Source: Zoogloeaceae bacterium
Lineage (GTDB): Bacteria; Pseudomonadota; Gammaproteobacteria; Burkholderiales; Rhodocyclaceae
Direction: 5' to 3'
Assembly (NCBI GenBank): GCA_016791025.1
Contig: JAEUNX010000079.1
Span: 1-39,791, forward strand
Length of the DNA: 39,791 nt
The translations under genes and the position numbers were made by a program. Below are positions 17,346 through 24,223 of the stretch, piece after piece (position 1 is the first letter of the stretch; every line of letters begins with the position of its first letter). The notes under the pieces were generated by a model that had not been told where the DNA came from, made no database searches, and worked only from the letters and a program-made list of their open reading frames with translations.

Positions 17346-18917
17346 ATGAACGCGATGGAATCGCCCCCGCAATTGATGGAGCACAACCGCATCCGGATCA
17401 TGGTCGTGGACGACACGGCGGTCAATCGCAATCTAATGGAGGGGTTTTTGCGTCGGCTGGGGTTCCAGTCCTTCAGCGCTCGGGATGGTCAGGAGGCGGT
17501 CCAACTCTTCCACCAGGAACGACCGGACATGATTCTCATGGACCTGATGATGCCGGTGATGGACGGCTTCGAGGCGACACGGCGGATTCGCCAAGCACAG
17601 GGCGATCGTTGGGTCCCGATTGTCATTCTTTCCGCGCTGACGTCGGAAAAGGACATGGTGGCCGGCCTGGAGGCCCAGGCCGACGATTACATGGCCAAGC
17701 CGATCTCTTTTCCGGTATTTGCCGCCAAGATGCGGGCGATGCTGCGGCTCCTGCAAGCCCAGAGGAACCTGGAAGACGCTCTGGGGCGCATGGAGACCAT
17801 CACCAATGCCGTGATCGACGGCATTATCAGCATTGATGAGAGTGGATCGATCCAGTCGTCGAACCCGGCGGCTGCGCATATTTTCGGATACAGTCAGGCC
17901 GAGATGCGGGGCCAGAACATCAATATCCTCATGCCCGAGCCTTACCATTCGACCCACGATGGCTATCTCTCCCACTTTCGCGCCACCGGAGAGCGCAAGA
18001 TTATCGGGTCCCTACGCGAATTGAGTGGGCGGCGCCGCAATGGCGAGGTTTTTCCGCTCGAATTGGGCGTCAGTGTGGTCGATCTTCCTGACCGTCGGAT
18101 CTTCATTGGAGTGGTGCGCGACATCACCGAGCGTTTGCGAGTTCGTCAGAAACTGGCGGAAAACGCGTCCCGCCTCCAGGCTTATCACGACGAGCAAGAG
18201 CGCGAGCAAGAACTGGCCAAGTCGATCATGGTTCGCCAATTGAGGCGCGACTGGTTGCAGGATCCACGGATCGACTATGCCGTGGTCCCCGCTTCAAAGC
18301 ATTTCTCCGGTGACCTGGTGGTCGCCGCCCATCACAACGGGACCCTTTATGCCATGTTGGCAGACGCCACCGGGCATGGTCTCGCGGCGGCCTTGAGCGC
18401 GCAGCCAGCCCTGAGCACCTTTTATCGGGTTGCTGGCGAAGGCGTCAGCTTGGCAACGCTGGTGGCTGAGATCAATGACGCCTTGGCGACGACCCTCCCG
18501 GTCGGGCGCTTCGTCGGCGCGTCGATTTTGCGCATCGACCAGACCAGTGGGGTGGGGGAGATTTGGGTCGGCGGTGTGCCGGAAGCCCTCTTGCTGGATG
18601 GGGGCGGTGCGGTGGTTCGTGAATTCCCTTCCGTGAATCTGCCTTTGGGAATTGTTGCAAGCGCAGAGATCGATCTGGTGACGGACCACTTTGACTTGGC
18701 TAAGGACCTCCAGGTGGTGATGTATTCCGACGGAGTTCTCGACGCTATTAGCCAGACCGGCCTGTCCTTTGGCTCGGAGAAGTTGCGGGAAGCCCTCCGG
18801 TCACGGCCAGGCGAGGAGCGCCTTGGTGCCGCGCGAAGCGCCCTGGCCGCCCATCTTGGCGGTGCGAACGCCCATGACGACATGTCCTTGCTCTTCGTGG
18901 ATTGCACCAAATCCTAG
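17346..18917 (+). CDS. Receiver-PAS-SpoIIE serine phosphatase
   Basis: A 523-residue response regulator with PP2C-type output. An N-terminal receiver (MVVDDTAVNR, ILMDLMMPVMDG, AKPIS) is followed by a PAS domain (about 140-255; NAVIDGIISIDESG, VVRDITERLR), a coiled coil and a SpoIIE domain (about 300-520). SpoIIE metal-binding motifs are intact: VPASKHFSGDLVVAA, LADATGHGLAAALSA, YSDGVLDA and DDMSLLF. Such proteins dephosphorylate STAS anti-sigma antagonists. I chose the ATG at 17346, with GGAG 8 bp upstream, over a GTG at 17337. It sits between a receiver-HATPase gene and nasT, so it may counteract the former. Confidence 0.9.
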   Translation: MNAMESPPQLMEHNRIRIMVVDDTAVNRNLMEGFLRRLGFQSFSARDGQEAVQLFHQERPDMILMDLMMPVMDGFEATRRIRQAQGDRWVPIVILSALTSEKDMVAGLEAQADDYMAKPISFPVFAAKMRAMLRLLQAQRNLEDALGRMETITNAVIDGIISIDESGSIQSSNPAAAHIFGYSQAEMRGQNINILMPEPYHSTHDGYLSHFRATGERKIIGSLRELSGRRRNGEVFPLELGVSVVDLPDRRIFIGVVRDITERLRVRQKLAENASRLQAYHDEQEREQELAKSIMVRQLRRDWLQDPRIDYAVVPASKHFSGDLVVAAHHNGTLYAMLADATGHGLAAALSAQPALSTFYRVAGEGVSLATLVAEINDALATTLPVGRFVGASILRIDQTSGVGEIWVGGVPEALLLDGGGAVVREFPSVNLPLGIVASAEIDLVTDHFDLAKDLQVVMYSDGVLDAISQTGLSFGSEKLREALRSRPGEERLGAARSALAAHLGGANAHDDMSLLFVDCTKS

Positions 18918-18945
18918 TCGTCGCGCTCGGTGGGGCGCAGCGGAG

Positions 18946-18961
18946 TGGCATGATGCCTGCT
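18946..18961 (+). promoter_or_regulatory. Candidate sigma-54 promoter before nasT
   Basis: TGGCATGATGCCTGCT has the GG-N10-GC spacing of -24/-12 promoters and differs from TGGCACG-N4-TTGCW at two positions. The predicted transcript would begin near 18972, just downstream of the annotated nasT ATG, so either the site is fortuitous or nasT starts at a later codon (ATG at 18996). Confidence 0.4.
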
Positions 18962-18968
18962 TTGTCCA

Positions 18969-19571
18969 ATGGCTGATCCGAAACCGCCGACTCCGATGCT
19001 CAAAGTTCTGGTCATTGACGAATCCCGCGAGCGGGCCGCCGATATCAGCGTCGGACTGCTCAAAGCTGGCTATCAGGTTGCGGCGGTGCTCCCCAACGCC
19101 CTCGACCTTGTGCGTCATGTGGAAAGCATCCGGCCGGATGTCATCCTGATCGATTCCGACTCGCCAAGTCGCGACACCCTGGAACACCTGTCGGTCCTCA
19201 GCCGGGACAATCCCCGGCCGGTCCTTCTGTTTTCGCGCGAAAAGGACAGCGGCACGATCCGGCGGGCCCTTCAGGCGGGTGTGGCGGCCTACGTCGTGGA
19301 AAGCGTCGATTCAGCGCGGCTGGATTCGATCGTCGAGGTGGCTCTTGCGCAATTCGAGGAGGTGCAGACCCTGCGCCGGGAGCGGGATGATGCGTCGCGC
19401 AAGCTCGCCGAGCGAGTGACCATCGAGCGCGCCAAGGGAATCCTCATGAAGACCAAGGGCCTGGAAGAGGCTGAGGCTTACCATGCCCTGCGTCGATTTG
19501 CCATGGAGCGTAACCGGAAGGTCGTCGAAATGGCGCAAGCTGTCATAGATAGCGCCAACCTCCTTTTGTGA
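18969..19571 (+). CDS. nasT: Nitrate-responsive antiterminator NasT (receiver-ANTAR)
   Basis: NasT is an RNA-binding response-regulator-like protein. Free NasT binds leader hairpins of nitrate-assimilation operons and prevents termination; NasS holds it inactive without nitrate or nitrite. The 200-residue product has a pseudo-receiver (VLVIDESRERAADI, DVILIDSDSP) and a C-terminal ANTAR domain (about 130-195) with KLAERVTIERAKGILMKTKG, EAEAYHALRRFAMERNRKV and MAQAVID. The start is 18969, or possibly 18996 (MLKVLVIDES), which matches typical NasT N-termini better and fits the sigma-54-like site. Unusually, nasT precedes nasS and is separated from it by a structured 308-bp region. Confidence 0.93.
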   Translation: MADPKPPTPMLKVLVIDESRERAADISVGLLKAGYQVAAVLPNALDLVRHVESIRPDVILIDSDSPSRDTLEHLSVLSRDNPRPVLLFSREKDSGTIRRALQAGVAAYVVESVDSARLDSIVEVALAQFEEVQTLRRERDDASRKLAERVTIERAKGILMKTKGLEEAEAYHALRRFAMERNRKVVEMAQAVIDSANLLL

Positions 19572-19602
19572 CCGACCGTCAGGCAGCAATTGACGGTCAC
19601 AA
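19566..19602 (+). other. Two mutually exclusive hairpins at the nasT stop codon
   Basis: A perfect 9-bp stem TTGTGACCG (19566-19574) with CGGTCACAA (19594-19602) spans the nasT stop. A competing 8-bp stem GACCGTCA (19574-19581) with TGACGGTC (19591-19598) uses the same 3' bases. No T-tract follows, so this is not a standard intrinsic terminator; it could be mRNA end structure. Confidence 0.5.
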
Positions 19603-19725
19603 TTTGGCGCCGACGCCCAAAAATGGTGCATGGGCTGGGTAGAGTTTGGCGCCGCGGAGTTTGTCGCCTCCGGAAAACGGGGGCGAGAAACCCACCGCGG
19701 CGGTCGATTGGCCGTAGGAGATGGT

Positions 19726-19741
19726 GGCATGAAGATCGCTT
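19726..19741 (+). promoter_or_regulatory. Candidate sigma-54 promoter before nasS
   Basis: TGGCATGAAGATCGCT has GG-N10-GC spacing and two mismatches to the -24/-12 consensus. The expected start, about 12 bp past the GC, is near 19752, only a few bases before the first ANTAR-like hairpin (19755), an arrangement that supports both calls. Confidence 0.5.
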
Positions 19742-19754
19742 TGAATTGTCCGTG

Positions 19755-19845
19755 GTCGTGTCAGTGACGATGCGGCGACATGAGCGATTTGGACAACGGC
19801 GTCCATTCCGACGGCTAGCTGGCGGAATGTGACGCCTCTTTTTTT
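19755..19845 (+). ncRNA. NasT-responsive (ANTAR-type) leader and attenuator of nasS
   Basis: Three elements follow in order. P1 (19755-19776) pairs GTCGTGTC with GATGCGGC, including G-U pairs, around hexaloop AGTGAC. P2 (19790-19805) pairs TGGAC with GTCCA around hexaloop AACGGC. Both loops have A at position 1 and G at position 4, the conserved bases of ANTAR targets. The terminator (19798-19836) then pairs GGCGTC with GACGCC and CATTCCG with CGGAATG (one bulged T), followed by TCTTTTTTT. P2 and the terminator share GTCC, so they exclude each other. Inference: NasT stabilises P2 and allows read-through into nasS. Confidence 0.8.
19798..19845 (+). terminator. Intrinsic terminator in the nasS leader
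   Basis: A 13-bp stem with one bulge, GGCGTC plus CATTCCG against CGGAATG plus GACGCC, is followed by a T-rich tract at 19837-19845. It lies between nasT and nasS and would stop transcription before nasS unless the overlapping P2 hairpin forms. Confidence 0.82.
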
Positions 19846-19867
19846 GCCTGAACTTGATTTCAGGCAA
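19844..19867 (+). other. Perfect 9-bp hairpin between the nasS attenuator and start codon
   Basis: TTGCCTGAA and TTCAGGCAA pair perfectly around six bases (CTTGAT). The 5' arm uses the last Ts of the attenuator. It ends just before the GGGGG that probably serves as the nasS ribosome site and could influence initiation. Confidence 0.6.
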
Positions 19868-19879
19868 GGGGGCACGCAC

Positions 19880-21232
19880 GTGGGCGTGAAGATTTTCGAA
19901 GAACCAAAAGTGGCGGCCACGAAGCAGGGCGCGCTAGCGGATCCGGATGGCGCCCCTGGGGCGCCAGAGAAAACCCGTTTGCGGTTGGGCATTATCCCGC
20001 TGACCGATTGCGCGGTGATCGCGGTCGCCAAGGAAAAAGGGTATTTCAGGCGGGAAGGGTTGGAGGTGGAAATTTCCCGGGAGGGCTCCTGGGCAAGCAT
20101 CCGCGATCGCGTGGCCCTCGGAGATCTGGACGGGGCCCAGATGCTGGCCGGAATGCCTCTCGCGTCGGCCCTCGGAGTCAGTGGCTGCTATAAGCCTGCC
20201 GTTACGGCGTTTTCAATGGATCTGAATGGAAACGGCATTACCGTCTCCAGCGATCTCTATGACCGGATGATGGCCGTCGATCCAGAAGCCATGGCGCAGC
20301 GGCCGCTCTCCGCCAGGGCGTTGCGCAAGGTCATCCTTGAAGATCGTCGCGCGGGACGTCCGCGAATGACCTTCGCCATGGTCTTTCCGGTGTCTTCACA
20401 CAATTTTGCGCTCCGCTACTGGATGGCCTCCGGGGGGATCGATCCCGATCGGGACGTCGACCTCATTGTCGTGCCGCCGCCGCAGATGGTTTCTGCTCTC
20501 CTGGCGCGCCGGATTGTTGGCTACTGCGTGGGTGAGCCGTGGAATCAGCACGCGGTGGAAATCGGCATTGGGCGATCGGTGATCACCGGTTACGAACTCT
20601 GGAACAACAGTCCGGAGAAAGTGTTTGGCGTCAATCGCGACTGGGCGGAGCGTCACCCGAACACCCACCGCGCTCTGGTGCGGGCGCTATTGGAAGCCGC
20701 CCGCTGGATGGATGTGCCGGAACATCGTGAAGAGGTGGTGGACATCATCGCTCGTCGGCACTACGTCGATGCCCCGGCTGACGTGGTGGCCAGTTCAATG
20801 ACGGGGACCTGGCGATACGCCAAGACGGAATCCCCGGTAAAAATGCCAGATTTCAATGTGTTCCACCGCTACGCTGCCAATTTTCCTTGGCGCTCTCACG
20901 CCATCTGGTTCTTGACCCAGATGGTCCGGTGGGGGCAGGTCGAGCAGCCCATCAATTTCTTGCGGATCGCAGAGTCGGTTTACCGAACCGATATCTATCG
21001 GGCGGCGGCTTTCGATCTTGGGATTCCGGTACCTCCCGTGGATGCCAAGACCGAAGGCGGTCACCCCACCAATTGGACGCTCAAATGGGCCGGAGGCAGT
21101 ATCGAGATGGGGCCGGATCGATTCTTTGATGGCATGTCCTTCGATCCGACCCGGCCGGTGGATTATCTTCTCGGCATGCCCCTGAGCGCCCTCAAAGTCG
21201 ATATCGACGCACTGCGCCGGGCCAATGCCTGA
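19880..21232 (+). CDS. nasS: Nitrate/nitrite sensor NasS
   Basis: NasS is a cytoplasmic NrtA-like binding protein that sequesters NasT when nitrate and nitrite are absent. The product (450 residues from the GTG at 19880) has the family core: [87 protein letters not shown] and YELWNNSPEKVFGV. It lacks a signal peptide, unlike NrtA at 21606, which separates sensor from transporter subunit. I reject the longer GTG at 19829 because it lies inside the terminator stem; 19886 is another possible start. Its own leader carries the ANTAR-type attenuator described at 19755. Confidence 0.93.
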   Translation: MGVKIFEEPKVAATKQGALADPDGAPGAPEKTRLRLGIIPLTDCAVIAVAKEKGYFRREGLEVEISREGSWASIRDRVALGDLDGAQMLAGMPLASALGVSGCYKPAVTAFSMDLNGNGITVSSDLYDRMMAVDPEAMAQRPLSARALRKVILEDRRAGRPRMTFAMVFPVSSHNFALRYWMASGGIDPDRDVDLIVVPPPQMVSALLARRIVGYCVGEPWNQHAVEIGIGRSVITGYELWNNSPEKVFGVNRDWAERHPNTHRALVRALLEAARWMDVPEHREEVVDIIARRHYVDAPADVVASSMTGTWRYAKTESPVKMPDFNVFHRYAANFPWRSHAIWFLTQMVRWGQVEQPINFLRIAESVYRTDIYRAAAFDLGIPVPPVDAKTEGGHPTNWTLKWAGGSIEMGPDRFFDGMSFDPTRPVDYLLGMPLSALKVDIDALRRANA

Positions 21233-21254
21233 TTCCTGAAGCCAAATCCGGCGC

Positions 21255-21329
21255 GCACCATGGCTGCGCACCTTGCACCACGGCAATTTCGCTAGATTGG
21301 GGCGACGTCTAGATTCCATCTGGCGGTGC
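21255..21329 (+). promoter_or_regulatory. Candidate NtrC enhancer cluster upstream of nrtA
   Basis: GCACC occurs at 21255-21259, 21268-21272 and 21275-21279, and the inverse GGTGC at 21325-21329. GCACC/GGTGC half-sites are the core of NtrC operators. The cluster lies about 75-150 bp upstream of the predicted start, a normal enhancer distance. Spacing between half-sites does not match the classic palindrome, so this is tentative. Confidence 0.4.
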
Positions 21330-21347
21330 GAAATAAAAACTAAAAAA

Positions 21348-21360
21348 TAACAACGACTTA
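21348..21360 (+). promoter_or_regulatory. Candidate IHF site upstream of nrtA
   Basis: TAACAACGACTTA matches WATCAR-N4-TTR at all but one position and is preceded by an A-rich tract (21331-21347), as is usual for IHF. It lies between the enhancer-like cluster and the sigma-54 promoter. Confidence 0.4.
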
Positions 21361-21376
21361 GTGTTTTTCTGGCTTG

Positions 21377-21392
21377 TGGCACGTGATGTGCT
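21377..21392 (+). promoter_or_regulatory. Sigma-54 promoter of the nrtA operon
   Basis: TGGCACGTGATGTGCT has a perfect -24 block (TGGCACG), GG-N10-GC spacing and one mismatch in the -12 block. The start would be near 21403, giving a leader of about 200 nt that contains the attenuator at 21488-21564. Confidence 0.75.
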
Positions 21393-21487
21393 TTGAAGGG
21401 AGTGTGCGTTTCAACATTCTGTGCCCAATGGCGGGCCGATGGAATTCCAGGGCAGTACCTGGGGTTGGAATGGCGACTAGTTAGGGT

Positions 21488-21564
21488 AACCCTGGGCAGG
21501 GTTCCGGCGGACAGAGGAGTCCACGAACGACAGCATTGCGCTGATCGGGCGTGGGCTTTTTTTT
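21488..21564 (+). ncRNA. NasT-responsive (ANTAR-type) leader and attenuator of nrtA
   Basis: P1 (21488-21503) pairs AACCC with GGGTT around TGGGCA; position 4 is G but position 1 is T, and T and A could close the loop to four bases, so P1 is imperfect. P2 (21509-21522) pairs GGAC with GTCC around AGAGGA, with A1 and G4 as in ANTAR targets. The terminator pairs GTCCACG (21519-21525) with CGTGGGC (21550-21556), has an inner CAGC/GCTG stem, and ends in eight Ts (21557-21564). P2 and terminator share GTCC, matching the nasS arrangement. Confidence 0.75.
21519..21564 (+). terminator. Intrinsic terminator in the nrtA leader
   Basis: The stem GTCCACG/CGTGGGC, with a second inner CAGC/GCTG stem, is followed by TTTTTTTT. 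It lies about 40 bp before the nrtA ATG and about 115 nt downstream of the predicted sigma-54 start, so it is an attenuator rather than a nasS terminator. Confidence 0.75.
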
Positions 21565-21605
21565 CGCCCTTTGCTCACACCATTCAGATTTGAGGAGTCA
21601 GTCAA

Positions 21606-23012
21606 ATGCAAGGAAAAGCAAATCAGTCAGCCTGGATGAGCCGCGCGAAGATCCTCGCGAGAAGCCTCATGGTTGGAACCGCGATGGTTGTCAGTGTGGC
21701 CGGTGCAACGGTCCAGGCGAAGGACAAGATCGAGAAGCCCAACCTGAAGTTTGGCTTCATCAAGCTTACCGACATGGCGCCGCTCGCAATTGCCTACGAA
21801 AAGGGCTATTTCGAGGACGAAGGGTTGTACGTGACCCTGGAAGCCCAGGCCAATTGGAAGGTGCTGTTGGACCGGGTGATTTCCGGAGAGCTGGACGGCG
21901 CCCATATGCTGGCAGGACAGCCCCTCGGGGCCACCATTGGATACGGCACCAAGGCCGATGTGATCACCGCCTTCTCCATGGACCTCAATGGCAACGGTGT
22001 CACCGTGTCGAACGAAGTCATGGAAAAACTCAAGGCCAAGCTCCCGAAGCAGCCCGATGGCAAGCCGATACACCCGATCAAAGCCGAGTACCTGAAGGCC
22101 GTGGTCGATGACTTCAAAAAGGAAGGCAAGCCTTTCAAGATGGGCATGGTCTTTCCTGTGTCCACCCATAATTATGAACTCCGGTACTGGCTGGCTTCCG
22201 GGGGCCTGAACCCCGGCTTCTACGCGCCCGCCAAGGGGGACACCGCCGGCACCATCAATGCAGATGTTCTGCTTTCGGTCACGCCGCCGCCCCAAATGCC
22301 CGCCACCATGGAAGCCGGCACCATCAATGGTTACTGCGTGGGTGAGCCCTGGAACCAACAGGCAGTCATCAAGGGTATCGGTGCTCCCGTCATCACCGAC
22401 TACGAAATCTGGAAGAACAACCCGGAGAAGGTCTTCGGGGTGACGAAAGAGTGGAACGACAAGAACCCCGCGACCCACAAGGCGGTGGTGAAGGCCCTCA
22501 TCCGTGCCGCCTATTGGTTGGACGCGGACAACAATAAGAATCGCAAGGAAGCCTCGAAGATCATTTCCAAGTCCAATTACGTGGGCGCGGACGTGAATGT
22601 GATCGACAACAGTATGACTGGCACCTTCGAATACGAGAAGGGCGACGTCCGCAGTGTTCCTGATTTCAATGTCTTCTTCCGCTACAACGCCACCTATCCG
22701 TACTACTCCGACGCAATCTGGTATCTGACCCAAATGCGCCGTTGGGGGCAGATTGCCGAGTACCAGCCGGACAGCTGGTACATGGACATGGCCAAGAAGG
22801 TCTATCGGCCCGAGATCTATGCAATGGCGGCCAAGGAACTGATCGCAGAAGGGAAGATGAAAGTTTCTGATTTCCCCGATTTCGCCAAGGAAACCGGCTT
22901 TAAGCCCGCAACGGCGGACTTCATCGACGGCCTGAAATATGACGGCACCAAGCCCAATGCCTACATCGACAGCTTCAAGATCGGCCTCAAGGGCAAGGAA
23001 ACGATGAAGTAA
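21606..23012 (+). CDS. nrtA: Nitrate ABC transporter substrate-binding protein NrtA
   Basis: NrtA binds nitrate (and often nitrite) in the periplasm and delivers it to NrtB. The 468-residue protein has a signal peptide (about 1-38, ending GATVQA before KDKIEK) without a lipobox, so it should be soluble and not lipid-anchored as in cyanobacteria. Core motifs match NasS at 19880: [63 protein letters not shown] and [19 protein letters not shown] precedes the ATG. It is first in nrtA-nrtB-nrtCD, downstream of a sigma-54 promoter and NasT-type attenuator. Confidence 0.95.
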   Translation: MQGKANQSAWMSRAKILARSLMVGTAMVVSVAGATVQAKDKIEKPNLKFGFIKLTDMAPLAIAYEKGYFEDEGLYVTLEAQANWKVLLDRVISGELDGAHMLAGQPLGATIGYGTKADVITAFSMDLNGNGVTVSNEVMEKLKAKLPKQPDGKPIHPIKAEYLKAVVDDFKKEGKPFKMGMVFPVSTHNYELRYWLASGGLNPGFYAPAKGDTAGTINADVLLSVTPPPQMPATMEAGTINGYCVGEPWNQQAVIKGIGAPVITDYEIWKNNPEKVFGVTKEWNDKNPATHKAVVKALIRAAYWLDADNNKNRKEASKIISKSNYVGADVNVIDNSMTGTFEYEKGDVRSVPDFNVFFRYNATYPYYSDAIWYLTQMRRWGQIAEYQPDSWYMDMAKKVYRPEIYAMAAKELIAEGKMKVSDFPDFAKETGFKPATADFIDGLKYDGTKPNAYIDSFKIGLKGKETMK

Positions 23013-23114
23013 TTGCCTGCGCGCTGTGGGGCGGTTGTCTGGCCAGATGACGGCGCCGCCGCCCCGCACGCCCAAAGACCTCCAAAGATTGAACGACAAA
23101 ATAGGACGACCGCC

Positions 23115-24131
23115 ATGCTCAACGCCACGGCAAATTTTCTGAACAAGACGGGGTTCACCTGGTTCGTGCCCTTCGTGCGGCTCGCGGCTGGCGAGGATCC
23201 GAAGGAGCAGTTCAAGGACATCCTTTTGCAGATCGGCGTGCCGGTCCTGGCATTTGCGATTTTCCTGGGCCTGTGGAGCGTACTCGCTTCCGGCGTCCAG
23301 ACCAGTCTCGGGGCCATTCCAGGACCAGTGCAGGTGTGGGAGGAGGCCATGGGCCTTGTCGATGAGCACCATGCCGAACGGGAAAAGGAAGCGGCCTTTT
23401 ATGAGCGCCAGGAAAAGCGCAATGCGGAGATGCTCGCCGAGGATCCCAAGGCGGACGTCTCGATTCGTCCCTGGACAGGGAAGCCCACCTATCTGGATCA
23501 AATCGTTACCAGCCTCTACACCGTGTTTACCGGATTTGCCATCGGGACTTTGGTGGCCATTCCTCTCGGCATCCTGTGTGGCCTGTCGCGGACTTTCCAG
23601 ATTGCCCTCAACCCCATGATCCAGATCTTCCGCCCGGTGTCGCCGCTGGCCTGGCTCCCAATCGTGACCCTGGTGGTGAGCGCGGTCTATGTCAGCTCCA
23701 ACCCGATGTTCGAAAAGTCCTTCCTGGTGTCGGCGATCACGGTGACCCTGTGTTCATTGTGGCCGACGCTCATCAACACTGCGGTGGGGGTGGCGTCCAT
23801 CGACAAGGATCTGATCAACGTCTCCAAGGTTCTCCGTCTGTCAGCCTGGACCAAGGTGACCAAAATTGTCCTGCCGTCTTCCCTCAAGCTGATCTTCACC
23901 GGCCTGCGTCTGTCCCTCGGGGTAGGCTGGATGGTCCTGATCGCCGCCGAGATGCTGGCGCAGAACCCGGGGCTCGGGAAGTTTGTGTGGGACGAGTTCC
24001 AAAACGGTAGCTCGAACTCCCTCGGTCGCATCATGGTGGCGGTCTTCACCATCGGTTTTGTCGGCTTCCTGCTCGACCGCATCATGAACACCCTCCAGCA
24101 GCTGGCCAGCTTTGGCCAGGGTGCGCAGTAA
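23115..24131 (+). CDS. nrtB: Nitrate ABC transporter permease NrtB
   Basis: A 338-residue inner-membrane permease of the NrtB/TauC/SsuC family. After one N-terminal membrane segment (about 40-62) there is a charged hydrophilic insert rich in Glu and Lys (about 75-125), followed by the permease core with [31 protein letters not shown]. The ABC-coupling region appears as [43 protein letters not shown], where the EAA-like loop contacts the ATPase. I chose the ATG at 23115; the longer upstream frame is not supported. It lies 102 bp after nrtA and 92 bp before nrtCD, all on one strand. Confidence 0.93.
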   Translation: MLNATANFLNKTGFTWFVPFVRLAAGEDPKEQFKDILLQIGVPVLAFAIFLGLWSVLASGVQTSLGAIPGPVQVWEEAMGLVDEHHAEREKEAAFYERQEKRNAEMLAEDPKADVSIRPWTGKPTYLDQIVTSLYTVFTGFAIGTLVAIPLGILCGLSRTFQIALNPMIQIFRPVSPLAWLPIVTLVVSAVYVSSNPMFEKSFLVSAITVTLCSLWPTLINTAVGVASIDKDLINVSKVLRLSAWTKVTKIVLPSSLKLIFTGLRLSLGVGWMVLIAAEMLAQNPGLGKFVWDEFQNGSSNSLGRIMVAVFTIGFVGFLLDRIMNTLQQLASFGQGAQ

Positions 24132-24223
24132 GGCTGCGCCGTCCAGATGCCGCCCCAACCTGCCCGGGCAGATGCCTGGGTGTGGCAGGGGCGGACCGGA
24201 ACCCCGACTTGAAAGGAAAAAGC

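Noticed and set aside
19829..19879. GTG at 19829 as nasS start
   Set aside because: It lies within the attenuator stem and has no ribosome site; the GTG at 19880 follows GGGGG and lies just before the conserved region.
21550..21569. GGGCG...CGCCC flanking the eight-T tract as a separate hairpin
   Set aside because: It would bury the T-tract in its loop; the stem GTCCACG/CGTGGGC ending right before the Ts is the better terminator.
21627..23501. 624-codon minus-strand frame opposite nrtA and nrtB
   Set aside because: Antisense shadow of strongly conserved transporter genes; His/Gly/Val-rich with no domain.
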